Source: Nematopogon swammerdamellus (Eukaryota > Arthropoda > Insecta > Lepidoptera > Adelidae). From it: a stretch of 64,000 nt of DNA. The position numbers and the translations under genes were made by a program. Where the stretch lies: the NCBI GenBank assembly GCA_946902875.1, contig OX336354.1, forward strand, positions 6,359,247 to 6,423,246, written 5' to 3'. Below the pieces are notes generated by a model that made no database searches, had not been told where the DNA came from, and was given only the letters and a program-made list of their open reading frames with translations. Shown here piece after piece: positions 52,333-64,000 of this stretch (position 1 is the stretch's first letter; each line of letters starts with the position of its first letter).

Positions 52333-52944
52333 GTCTAGCTACTACTAATCTTCACTTTGCAATTCACAATCACGTGTTGCGTATTGCGATGCAGTCTCAA
52401 ATTTGCCTATCTTCTATTTATTTTTAGAGTGAAATTGAAGTTAAACTAGCAGTACAATGGCACAGCTTTATGAAAAAGTTTATTGATTGACGATTTCACT
52501 CTATCGTTGTCATCACGTCATGCCTTTTGTTCTGCGTACACTACTGCTACTGGGCTGCACCATGCCTTTGTTCGCCTGGTATTCAGGGAAGTGAGATTCT
52601 ATGGAGCTGTTCTGGTTCGATGGAGCTCTGGCTGGTGACTAGGGCCGCCCCCTATCGGACTCGGAGAATGACTCCCACGGCGAGTAATGCCCTTATCTTA
52701 TCATGCCGGGAGGGGAGAATGCCGAAATACCTACCTTTGCTTTGTGCTCAACCAGCAGGTACTATGGCGATATGGTACACAAAGTAGACCACAATGTGAT
52801 AGTCCGCCTTTGTACGTTATTGTTCTGTCTGTATGTTTTATTGTTTCGTAGGCGAGACGCTGGTAGAGACCTTATAAAGTCGGTCACTGGTCCGTCCATC
52901 CTTCCGTCCGTCTGTCCGTCTGTCCACGCCCTGTTCGAGGTGAT

Positions 52945-53365
52945 TTTTTTTATTTTTTTTTATGTTATCCGGTATGGGTGGCTGAGTTGGAGTGGAGGGG
53001 CCGAAGCGCATGCTCCGACCAACCAATATCACCTCCGAGAAGGTAGGTGCCATACCGGAGACTTCCCTGGATTGCTGGCTATACTGTACTAGAGGAGAAC
53101 ACAAACGAGGCTGCTATGCGGCCATCTTACATCCAGTACGGTGGTACCAACCCAGTCGGCTACAATTTGAGCCTACCACCTAGTAAGGGGCAAGGGAAGG
53201 GACCTACAGTTTTACACCGGTTCCGAACGGTGAAGCAGCAGGTGTAGGTATGCACATAAATTTTTTCGTCAGTAAAAACTCATTGGTACACGCCGACGGG
53301 ATTCGAACCGTGGACCTCTCGCATGAGAAGCCGATGCCCAAACCACTCGGCCACTCGCCGCTTAA
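52945..53365 (-). repeat. SINE-A, full-length copy with tRNA-like head
   Basis: The minus strand begins GCGAGTGGCCGAGTGG (box A-like) with box B GGTTCGAATCC at about 53298-53308. It then runs through the SINE-A body and ends 'ccacccataccggataacat' and A8. The head resembles a Ser/Leu-type tRNA but lacks a clean acceptor stem, so it is not a tRNA gene. Confidence 0.88.
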
Positions 53366-55809
53366 ACCGCCGATTACCTACTCCGAAACCTAAAGCTCAA
53401 TAAATCTAAAAAAATAATAATGATAAAGTATGTATTCTATTTAGTCCTTACGGCATGCATTTTATTTTGAAGTTTATTATCTTGAATGGTTATTGAGAAA
53501 ATAGCATTCTACTAGACTGCGGAAGTGCGGCGGTGGCGCGGGCGCCGCGCTCGAGACACAGTGCGACCGCGTGATCGCTGCGCGCGCTCCCTATGCTATG
53601 GCTACGGAATCCTATGTGTTAGTCCTATGTCCTTTTTCTTATTTGTCTTATTATTAGTGTGCAATAAATAATGTATATTCTATTCTGTACACAGATAGAG
53701 GCACATAGGTACCTTTCCAAAAAAATAATATTTCATGCTTTTTTTATTATTTGATTCATTTCAATTATCTGCAACCACGATGCGTCAATTTATTAACTTT
53801 ACTAGTAAGTACCTAGTTTATTATATTTTTCTCTACCTATGTAGTGATAAAATATTATTGCATAACTCTAGCTAGGTTACTCATAATAAGGAGGGAAAAG
53901 AATGGACTCCAGGTTCTTGTAATATAATAGAACAGCAACAGATCATTACACGTAAAAATTTCTTAGTACCTCCGAGTAAGTTTGCACATGTCGTAGGCGT
54001 ACATAGACAAGACAGGCAAACACTTCTCTGAGGATATTGTTAGCAAGGCATGCTTGCCTGGTACGTGACCATCAGTTTACCGATGACGCAATGCTTATAA
54101 TTTGTTGATGAAGTTTACAGGTTTAACTTTAAGAGCAGACCGAAGTTAGTCACGTGATAGATAACACAGAGGTTATTTTTCTCCATAAAAATCGTCTTAC
54201 GGGGTTTATGTTTTCCCATCTTGACCGATTTTTATACCGTATACTTCGGTCTACTCTTAAGTAGTTTATAAAGGTTGCCCCAGTTCGACCGGATTTGCTT
54301 ACCACGACAGGATTTAATAAGCTTCAAAAAATGCTCAGTAGCGTTTTTCCTAACGTATTTTTAGATTAAGAAAGGGTCGTCAAAACCATGCCCAACATCG
54401 GAAACTAACCTTTTAATGGCGATTACCTCGAAAATTACGAATCCTAGAAAAACAAATTACTGAGCCATTTTTAAGCTTATTCAACGAGGAATCCCGTGGT
54501 AGTAAGCAAATCGGCAGACACCCAGTATATTCCAGGTCAGGTACATCAATTTCTATATAAATTATGACCATAAGGGATTTATATTAGGGGATTATTGGGA
54601 TTTATATAATATTATTTTTTATCAGAAAATTTTAAATAATTAGCATATTACGCTTTCTATGTAGACACTTAACAGTACCTAGAGTAAGGCAGTGCACAGA
54701 TGGGCAAAACTGTCTGTACTGACTGACTCTAGTTTTTTCGCAACATATGATTTTTAAGCTACTGGCACTCATGCTACAACGTAGCACGGAAGCATGCGAT
54801 TTTTGAGCATATGTGTGCAAACGTTGCTAAATTAAGCATGAACTAGCAACGCTTTCGACACACTTGCTACATACTAGGTAGCAATTGCTCAATAGTGGCA
54901 TGCTTTCGTGCTACTACTGATAGAAGAACTGATACACCCGTCTCAGAATGAGTCATCATGAATCACACATTCAACCCACCTATTGCCCATTTCACATTCC
55001 TTGGAGCGCTAAACATGAAGCACTGATGTCCCATCTCTGTATGAAAAAGACAAGGGTAGGTCTCCGCCAGAGCGCACTCCTATAGGCACGGTAGTAGGTC
55101 GCTGAAACGCAGTTCTTCCAGAATGCATGCACGCCTACATAATTCCTATCGCCCTGGTAGACGGTAACTAAGTAACTTAGCCACGACGGCGGCGGCTGTG
55201 CAAGTTCCCTCTAAATTGCTACTTAGTGCCGAGGTAATTAAGAGGGTAGGTAGACAGAGGTTCGGGCCGACTTTTGTGAGTCACACCGACGCGGCACCAC
55301 CTCCGCCGCGCCGCCGTCGCCGCGGTCGGAGTTCGCCGCCGGCAAGTTGGGAAGAGTTTGAAGTTTCTGGTATGCCGCGTGCTGGGATAAGGGTTAGACA
55401 CGAGAGCGATACCTTATCGGTGTAATGGAACTGGTGGCGGCGCGAGGACAATTTTTAGGGACAGAAATGAAGGCTGAATAAAATTCTCGTGAAAAATACA
55501 TTTCTACGAACCCGTTTTTATAATTTAATAGTAAATTTTATTAGAAGGAGAGGTTCTATCCCGTTTCAGACGAGAAAATATTTTAGTTTGACGAATTTCA
55601 ATTTTCGTCTGGACCTAGCGAAATAGTCTGAGCTTACTTTGAAGCAAAATAATATGTGTTTATATCGTACGCAGTGCGCCCGCATTTTTGCTACCTTCTT
55701 GATTCCCCCCACCGTCCTGGAGTCAGTTCAGTGGCATCCACTACGTCCCTACGCGTGCGCTCGTCGCTTCGCTCTAGAAATGTTACTGAAAAAATATCTG
55801 TGTCATATT

Positions 55810-55875
55810 TGCATACATACATAAATACATACATAACGTCACGACTGTTTCCGATAGGGGTAGACAGATAAAACA
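55810..55875 (+). repeat. CATA-led repeat fragment
   Basis: (CATA)n is followed by 'acgtcacgactgtttccgat' and 'aggggtagacagata', a diverged form of the tract that starts the SINE-C-like copies. Confidence 0.55.
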
Positions 55876-56961
55876 GATCAGTATCAAGCTATACATAAAA
55901 CAATCTGGTAACAAGTGCGAGTCGAATTCTCGGCCCGACGCGACGGTTCCGTACCATCACGTAGTTGGCCGGTTTTATTATTTGGTGTTTCACTTTAGAG
56001 TTTGCACTATAACCACACCATGTTTGACGCTTGTATGTATTGCCGTTTTTACGTTACTTAGAGCAAAAATAAAAACACGTTGAAAAAACCGTTTTTTTTA
56101 ACGGTTCTATTTAGCTTGTTTTTATGGGCATCCCCTTATTTTTATTTGTTATTTGGAACTCAAAGGGTTAATCATATATTTGTTATGATATCCGCCAGAA
56201 TAACACATGTTCTGGGTAAATTATAATCGGCTACCTATTACGGCTCAAAAGATACAGCCCCTTAGATAGGGCGGACGGACGGACAGACGGCAGCGTAAAC
56301 GTTTAGTAGTAGGTTTCCGTACCCATACGATACGCTACCCTAAATACGTGGAACCGAGACGCTCCTGCATAGCGCTTGTGTCCGAAACGAATTCGAATAG
56401 TTTCACATTCGATGAGTTCGAGCGCGCAATGCCTAACGCGCGGTTGAGTCGGATGCATGTCATCTACAGGCCTAGCATGTGGTCTTACCTGATTGAGAGG
56501 TTATAGTACTAAATTTAAGTCTTTGCTGCTCATGTGGGTTAATTTAACAAATAATGTGTAAAACATTTGTTGAAGCATAAAAAAACGCTGCTGTAGGGCC
56601 TAAGATTAAATTAGGAACGCGAGGCGAGGGAGACGCAACACAAGGAAGGCAGCTCATTACCACGATGCTCCAATTTATTTTATTTTCGGGAGAAAAATCC
56701 TTGAGGTGTTGCGAATGTATTTTAGGCAGCTGGTAGCTGTACCGTATATTCCAAGTACCGCCTTGACGACTAACGATGATTCGTTAAAATGTAAGGAGAA
56801 GTGACTTGGACTAGTGTGATGGAGGTAGAAAATGCCATTGGATCAAGATCAATTTATTTTTAGTTTTTGCTAGCTTCTTATATTCTTGTTTGTTTAGTAA
56901 TCAGATTTTGTAGTTAGTAGGACTTATAGTTATCATAATATGTAAAACGTAAAATATTATT

Positions 56962-57032
56962 GTGGTGGCGTGCCTTGGGAGAGGCCTATGTCCAGCAGTG
57001 GGCCGATACAGGCTGATGATGATGATGATGTA
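56962..57032. repeat. Lepidopteran repeat plus (GAT)n
   Basis: 'ggtggcgtgccttgggagag', 'gcctatgtccagcagtgg' and (TGA)n form the reverse complement of 39697-39790. Confidence 0.8.
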
Positions 57033-57379
57033 TTATGTAATATTTCATGAGCCAGCTGTAAAGTTCCCTAATATACAAATAAATAAATAAATGAAATCGC
57101 AATCTGAATTGCAACTTACGTTTTATTCTTGGAAGACCTTAATTGGAATTTTAGCTATGGGAAAAATCACGTTTAGACTAATTTTAATGAATGCAAGTAT
57201 TCCGGTCGTCATTATCGAGCCGCAACGAGACGACGTTATGCATGCACGCGCCGCCGTGATATGCTCAGCTAAACACTATCCCCTGTACGTGCGGCATCTC
57301 TCCATGCCACTTCTACCGATGCCAACGATCAGTGTTCAATGGAGCGAGCACCAGACCGGCGGGTATGACAAAGTTCTAC

Positions 57380-57840
57380 AGGTGTATCTCGCACGTTCTA
57401 CAGCGAGCGTACGCCCCCGTCGGAGCAGGAGCTGGCGATAGTGCAGCACACCTTTAACAGAAAGGCGTGCCCACTCACGCCTCTCTTGAAGGACCCGAGA
57501 CTATACTTGGGGGGAAATATGTGGGCAGGGAGAGCGTTCCAGAGCTTACCGCTTCTGTGGAGGAAGGATCTGATCTGAGGGTGAGTACCGATTGGCACGA
57601 ATTCGCGGTAAGTCCAGCGTATAGGGATGCAATCCCTGTCCAGTGCGCGTTGTACGGAGGTGGAAAGGGGACGGCGGAATCGCGTTAAACAGCTCCTCCG
57701 AGCACTCCCCGTGGAATAAGCGATAGAGCACACTTAGGGCGCCGACATCCCTCCGAAGTTGCAGTGGTTCTAGATCGCGGGACACGTCGGGGTCATCCAC
57801 TAGTCGCACGGCTCGACGCTGCTTTAGTTCCAAGGAATAT
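57380..57840 (-). mobile_element. LINE C-terminal remnant, frameshifted
   Basis: The minus strand reads QRRAVRLVDDPDVSRDLEPL, then GALSVLYRLFHGECSEELF and IPPSPFHLRTTR in one frame. After a shift near 57620 it continues IRSFLHRSGKLWNALPAHIF and [11 protein letters not shown]. This is the terminal region of a jockey-like reverse transcriptase. The 3' end at 3915-4090 is the same family. Confidence 0.88.
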
Positions 57841-60124
57841 TTTTGTCTGCAGATGTGCTCATTTGAGGCGGTGAAAATATTAAAGAAGGCAAATAAATGT
57901 GCTTGAAACTATACAAAAAGTGGTCACGCCCTGGGGTCAAGAGTGGACAGCGGTAAAGGTCACCTTTGTAACCCTAAACGTACATCTAAATACACTGTCT
58001 AGATTCTTGTTACAGGTAGATAAGTAGGCGACGTAGTAGGTATTGGAAAAATAAATCTTGCCACTGTTGCTGTGACGATAAAACCGCTCGCTTTTGTAGA
58101 CGTTAACAAAGGCCGACATCTTCGTATAGGTATACCTAAGTAAAACAGTTGTGTCGTCTGAACGACAAGGTTTGCTACAATCCTTTCGACAGTTATAAAA
58201 GGTAAATTATAGGTAGCCAAGGAAGCAAAATCCTCCAAAAGCTCACACACTCGTACAGTAATTTTTTCTTGATCAGAAACATCGGACGTGTTTGGTATCT
58301 TCCAAAGTCTTCTTGGCATAAGAGAAACATTGTTCCTTTTTTTCGCAGCAGTTACAATCTCCTTGCCTCTATCGCATCCCTCTTAGCGCTACGATTGCGC
58401 TCGTTAAGACCAGCCTCTGTTATCAATATGAAAAATACAACGGTAGGGTAGGTAAGTCTTCGACAGAGCACACTTCAAGGCTACATGGAAAGGCTGCTTT
58501 TCAATTTCGACTGCCTTAAAGCATAACGCTACGCACAGAATAAGGAAAGCTGAGTGTTTGTGTTGGTGCACCCGTCTGGCCATTAGCCGAGACGCGCCAG
58601 ACGTCTTCCTATCCCCCGTAACCCTCGCCGTACCTCAGTCGTGCATCTGTACGGTGGTACTAACACAAACACCCAGCCCTTATCCTACGTCAAGTCCTTC
58701 TTTTATGTATGGCAGAGCCGTCGGCTGTAATTTTGCGAAAACATTTGCCACTTTGTTAAGTTAAAAATGTATGCATCGTAAAAAAAATTTTGTACATTCA
58801 TCAAGAAGGATTTGAAAGGTCCGCCTTGGTAAGAACCCAGTTGAAGGAAGGAACGTCTGCTTAAGGAAGCCACGTAAATGTTTGCTCTTTGTACAGACGC
58901 TTGCGAGCTAATTAGCGGTTTAACTTTGATATTTCGTCTTGTGTACAAATTTTTTGCTGATGGAATGTCGCGGGCATTCATTCCGTTTACTTTCGTCGTC
59001 CTTTTGAAACGAGGCAATCTTACAACGTCTGGGATGCGATTGATTGTTTGTGAGAACATTGTTGTTGCTGCCGACTTCTGGTTTTCTTTCGTCGATTCGG
59101 TGTAATCAACTAAATGTTCGCTTCAACGTCAAATTATTCTTAGATACAATAAAAATTGTATCCATTATTTTGTGCCTTTCTCTTTATCCAGCCCAAATGT
59201 AACAAGTTTTGTTTTTTTTTAGAATAATTTGAATTTTTGTGCACAAAATGTCACACTCTTTACATTGGAGTGACCCAAGCGATACCTATGGTTTCGGGAC
59301 CATGCAAACGATCACACTCAATATAATATCGATGGTTGCGAATCAGAATTAGAGCCTGTCAGACTTTCCTCAATAATCGTCCTCGCTTCTCTTAGAGCGG
59401 ACTAGCGGACGCTCTATGTCAGTCAGGGCAATCTAGAAATGTTTCCTGCGGAGGTATTAAATTGTCCATTAATTTTGCTGAGCTATAGTATATTTCAGAA
59501 CAGGCAGGTTTTAACGACTCGCGTCGTTGGAGCACGTACTCATTGGTGTCAGAAAATTCAATAAAGTCGTGTCGGTGGCACGCAGTTAGTATCGAGCGCT
59601 GTCGTCACGCCAATGTGGCGTGTAGTGTACTTTATTTATACCTATTTTAGTCACACTACTCCCTTAGACCTGTGTGTCTAGTGATCCGAAGTGTATTAAG
59701 CTTTTCTGCGGTGCAAATGGCAGGGCTTATTGAATAATGCTATTTATTTCAGTCAACCTTACTGGCATAGTTAGTTTACAGGTTTCCCCACTGTGTGTAT
59801 ACATGTCTTTATCATATTGACAAATAATGTATTCACGTGAATTCTTCGAAAATGAAAAGGAAACAAACTCATTGGTACAGTAGGCCCGGGGTATGAATAT
59901 CGAATTTTGATGAGAGGTGAGTGACACCGACCTTCTTAACCACTACTACCCGCTACTTCCAATGGTGGTTGAGTCTTCTCTTCTATTTACTTTATTTCTC
60001 TCGCAACATCTCATAAAGTTAACATTCAGATTGTATAGGGTGAAACACATTTAAATTTTCTAAGTAAGGCCACTGACCCAAGCCGCATTCTACGCAGTGC
60101 TAGTTTGAAACCCGAGCGCGCCAC

Positions 60125-60200
60125 GTTGCTGACCTTTTGCTCTGTTTCGCGGTGAGGTCTGGTCGCCGGCGCGGCGCCGGGCCCGCCATCACGGTGAGTG
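60125..60200 (+). other. CpG-rich patch with splice-donor-like site
   Basis: A short GC-rich block containing gccggcgcggcgccggg ends at cacg|gtgagt. It could be an alternative non-coding first exon of neurobeachin, but nothing besides the donor supports it. Confidence 0.25.
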
Positions 60201-62414
60201 ACACAAACGTAACATGTCAGTTGCGTTATTTCGGTTCAGACGCCGATGTCACAGTTGGAGATATGCGGCTTTGCCTAAATCCTTGTGAGTGTCGAATGAA
60301 AAAAGGGTTTTTTTACGAAATTGCTTTTATCCTAAAACCCTTTTCGTCGGTTCTGGTCAAAAATAAAAATTCGTCGTCGTTTTTATTTGGCTGCATATTT
60401 CTCTTTCGTCGTCACATTGAGTATTGGCTGTACGCCAAAAAGATCGTGAAAACTTAACATTCCGAGCAAATGCAATTTCGAATTAAAGCACTCTCTTAAC
60501 AATAAGTAATACATATTTATTATAGTATAGTAATATATATTTTGTCTTTTGACGATTTGATTTATATGATGCTTTCTACGAGTGTTTGGCAATCTACCCG
60601 GTAAGAATGTAGTTAGTGCGAGTGCTGACGGTGAGTGTGTCGTCTATGGCATCGCACAGCCGACTCCGTCACCACCGCCGCGCCGCCTCTGCCGCCACCG
60701 CCCTCGCGGCGCGGTGGACGCATATCGATCGAGCCGACCGACACCGGCTCGTTTTCCGAGCTCCGTTCCCTATCTACTCTATCTGATGGTGGGCGACTCG
60801 AGACGACCCTGCCGGCACTCACCCTGAAGTTTATTACGGCTTCGCCGTTGCTCCATGCTCTATCCGCCCGAATAGGATATTCAAATAGGTAGGCAAAGAT
60901 TCCAATGCAACCAACTATTATGTCACGTACCCGTAGGTATTTCTCGCTTAGGATAACACGAGTTGTGGTACCCTCCGACGATATAATATCATTTTCCTAA
61001 GGCGTAATTCCTCTCCAACCCACAGTGAGCAGACCGAACGTTGCGAAGCAATCGCACTATAAAAGAGTGGAAAGACCGCAGCGGTCTGTTTGAGTGCACG
61101 GGGGCCGTGGTGGTGGAGATGACGGCCGCCCACTGTGCGGTGTACCCGACACGCGCCGGCTGCGCCCCGTACTTGTGCAAATGTTGATAAAAGAACTGGA
61201 GCGAGCCTCTTACCCTCGAAGGAGGTTTAAAGGTCGTCGGTGTTTGCGTCGCGCTCGGAAGTGATTGATGGGCGATATTTCGCTAATTGAAGGGCGAGAC
61301 CGGAGTGTCCGCCTGAGAAGTGGGATCGCGGCGATCCTTAACGCTGGAGTCTTCTCAGGTCGAGTGCTCTGAGGATGGCGATTATAGCTCGCCTTCGCCG
61401 CGATTTACCTTCTACATAAATCTCGCGTATTCTGAACGACGGCAGCTATTCTCTAGCTATTTCTGAACAATGGAATCGTACCTATGTATCGGCATCGGCA
61501 GTAGTCGATGCACGACATAATTACCGAAATGAGCCGCCCATCTTCCCCAGAGTTTGCGGAAATGTCGTGCCTCTACAATTTGAGCGAGATAAATTATCCA
61601 CGAGTGCTTGCGCTCCATTTGCGATTGTGTTTCGATTTCAATAAATCAAAATGCTCATTTCACGCCAACCTTTATTATCGGATCTGTGCAGTTGCGTCGG
61701 GCTGGCCACGCGCGATATGTAGCGGAGCTATTGACAAAAAGTGAAAACACAAAGGATGTTTGTGTTTGTAATCTAGTTTATGCCTTCTAAAATGCTTTTG
61801 CAAGCTATGTGAAAAGGAAGGTTTTCCGACGCTGAACTCGTATAAAATAGTAAATGAGAGCGTTTGGACAACTTCTCCGTAGAAACTTCAAGGTAGCCAA
61901 TACTGTACTGTGTCTCTGAAAACGTATAACACAATGAAAATTAATTTAAATTCAGATCGGAAAAATATATGGATGAAATATTTTCTGGTCCTAGAATAAA
62001 ATTGCCTTCTGGAATGTTGAATGGCACCTTATTTAATTGTTCACCAATACACAAGCAATTTTTCGTCCCTTCTGGAATTCCATCCATTTCTGGCGTTTGG
62101 GAAAAATTCGTTTACATCCATTTCATTATTCACGGTATCTGGTCCGAGTATTGCTATCGACGGTGTGAAATAATTAGTTAGCGTTTCGCGCGACAGTGGA
62201 TCCATTTGACTGATTATTAATGAATTATACTTTTACGGTTTAATCGTGTCAATTGATATCATTTCAGTATGGTAATAATGAGGGCTGCCGTTGACAATGT
62301 TGCTTGGACATTTACATGACGTCTATATTGTTAGGTGGTACTCATATAATATTCTGTCCGAATTAATTTTAACGTGACGTGAACATAACTCTATACTCTA
62401 CTATACTCTACACC

Positions 62415-62745
62415 TACACTTATTTTATTTTATTTTATTAAGGAAACACACAGTTATACAACATACATAATAAATGGGTACATACAATTATAAACATTAA
62501 CCAATAAAGTTTCCACATTAATTACATAACTTAAAATAACTAACTTACAAAATATATATATCTTAAAAAATAACAAAATACAAAAAAGAGTAGAAGTTTA
62601 AAAGTTAGAGAAAAATATATATTTTCTTTTAAATCTATTTATGTTCTTTTATTAATTTTTTTAATGAAAATAATGTGTACTTTTAAGCAGTTTTTACAAT
62701 ATTTTTTTAATTTTTGTACACTTATATTAATATTATATATATATT
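62415..62745. other. Strongly AT-rich tract
   Basis: Mostly A/T with TTTTATT-type reiterations and runs of A and T. No gene or defined repeat; part of the neurobeachin intron. Confidence 0.6.
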
Positions 62746-62849
62746 ATGATGACAACTGATGACTAAGCGCGGCTATTATGTAGCTGCCGGACGAGGCCTC
62801 TGACCGTATTCTGGCTAGACTCTTCTGAACGTTCCGTGCTTCTGAAAGG

Positions 62850-62905
62850 AACTGAACGGAAAACACAAAATAAATTCATAGCCGTTTCGATCGACATTTA
62901 TTATC
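62850..62905 (-). repeat. SINE-B core fragment
   Basis: 'gaactgaacggaaaacacaa' and 'catagccgtttcgatcgaca' match the SINE-B core; both ends are lost. Confidence 0.6.
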
Positions 62906-64000
62906 GACACATTATTATTATTTATACCGAGACGACAATCGGATTTGAATTCAACGGTTATTTTCAACCGGGTCTAATTGTGTCTGGTGTCTGCAATCAA
63001 GCCAGAAAAGTAGGAATTATTTCTCTACATCCCGGCGTCGTTCACTATTGTTAGGACGTCGAGGTTCACCGCGGGGTGGTACGCACCTTTTCACGCATTC
63101 ACCTGTTTAACAGCGGCGACACACTATGATCAATAAACAATGATCAACAACCATGAAAACTTCAAACACAGTATTCGCGAGAAGGAGTCATACGAGTTGC
63201 TCTATGTTTTGGATTCCAGTTATAACCGTAGGTTTCCAATCTTGCCTTACTAGGTGGCAAGGAAACGGCTGTGAAAATAATTCGTATTTTTCGACAATTT
63301 CAGTGTAACTGATAGGAACAGGGTGTTAGGGCTGAAATGAAAAATCACTCTCGCTCTATATCTCGCTCTCGCACTCACGTCCCTTCTGTGTCCTCTATGC
63401 TTGCACCTCGTCTCATTGTCTGTTCCACCCCGGCTTCCTTATCGCATCGGATAGTGCCATAACTTTTAACGGCGGCGCTCGTCTTCCTGCGATTTATATC
63501 TATCAACTCATTTTAGATCGCATACTCATCGGATTTTATACGCGGGACCAACGAAATGGCGGAACATTTGTTGTCATACACATGCACATACAATTTACTT
63601 CACCGCCAATAGGATCCATAAATGCACACAATTTTCATGAGGCGGCTCGTAACGCGCGTTGATAAAAGATACACGAGTCAAGAAGCGTGACAGTCATTAA
63701 TTTTTAATTTCGCCTTTGTGTGAAAATTGTCTCCACTTATTTTCAACTGCTCAACGACTCTAGGTAGGTAGGCAACTTTATTGCCCCAAAAACATGTTTA
63801 CAGAAACAAACTCGATATCATAATAATTATGATATTTATGAGTTTATGCCCTCTATATGCTTTTTAATGTTTTGCGCAGGACGGATATTATGGAAAATCG
63901 GTGCAGAAAACCTTTGGTCAATCGCGTATAACACATTTATCGCCAGTTTGAAGAGATTGAGATGGGCCGCGTTTGAGTATTACAAAGGGCAGCCGTGTAC

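Larger units (their letters stand above)
50715..64000 (+). other. rg: First coding intron of neurobeachin (at least 13.3 kb)
   Basis: No segment resembling later neurobeachin exons was found, so the intron probably extends past the window. It holds the MITEs at 51774 and 52284, a SINE-A copy at 52945, LINE remnants at 57380 and CpG-rich patches near 55290, 60160 and 60660. Long introns carrying alternative promoters are usual for this gene family. Confidence 0.6.

Noticed and set aside
55198..55425. 75-codon ORF with Pro/Arg run
   Set aside because: Low-complexity GC-rich codons and no homologous features; the opposite strand is also open.

Overview
This window is nuclear DNA from an insect, very probably a moth or butterfly. 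The evidence is intron-split genes with GT-AG junctions, AT-rich non-coding sequence, and many repeat types common in Lepidoptera: the 'gcccgcggcttcgctcgc' element end, the (TCA)n-linked 'ccactgctggacatagg' repeat, tRNA-derived SINEs, jockey-like LINE 3' ends and a mariner. I cannot name the species.

Three protein-coding genes are supported. (1) Plus strand, 3413-24147: a GAS2-like cytoskeletal linker (calponin-homology domain plus zinc-binding GAR domain, orthologue of Drosophila pickled eggs). Exons lie at 3413-3872, 16366-16490, 16865-17006, 17444-17648, 18588-18625, 19810-19910, 22038-(unresolved), 22593-22721 and 22957-24147. (2) Minus strand, 48284-36431: a complete nine-exon septin of 419 residues, of the SEPT6 / Drosophila Sep2-Sep5 type. 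(3) Plus strand, 50556-50714: the first coding exon of neurobeachin/rugose; the rest of the gene lies beyond the right edge. The GAS2-like gene and the septin converge across about 12 kb of repeats. The septin and neurobeachin genes are head to head, with about 2.3 kb between their start codons.

Layout: 1-3352 minisatellite and upstream or 5' intron sequence; 3873-16365 the large first coding intron of the GAS2-like gene; 16366-24147 its remaining exons; 24148-36430 3' UTR and repeat-rich intergenic DNA; 36431-48284 septin; 48285-50555 divergent intergenic region; 50715-64000 neurobeachin first coding intron.

The most striking content is layered transposons whose target duplications can be read directly. 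Several hAT-type elements have perfect 8-bp duplications. One 2,045-bp hAT copy sits in what was a 74-nt intron of the GAS2-like gene and itself carries a LINE. A mariner is interrupted by both a hAT MITE and a piece of retrotransposon ORF. A palindromic TA-flanked MITE is split by another hAT. One hAT MITE is only 49 bp long. A tRNA-derived SINE shares its 3' tail with a jockey-like LINE in the same window. No RNA gene, CRISPR array or prokaryotic-type system was found.
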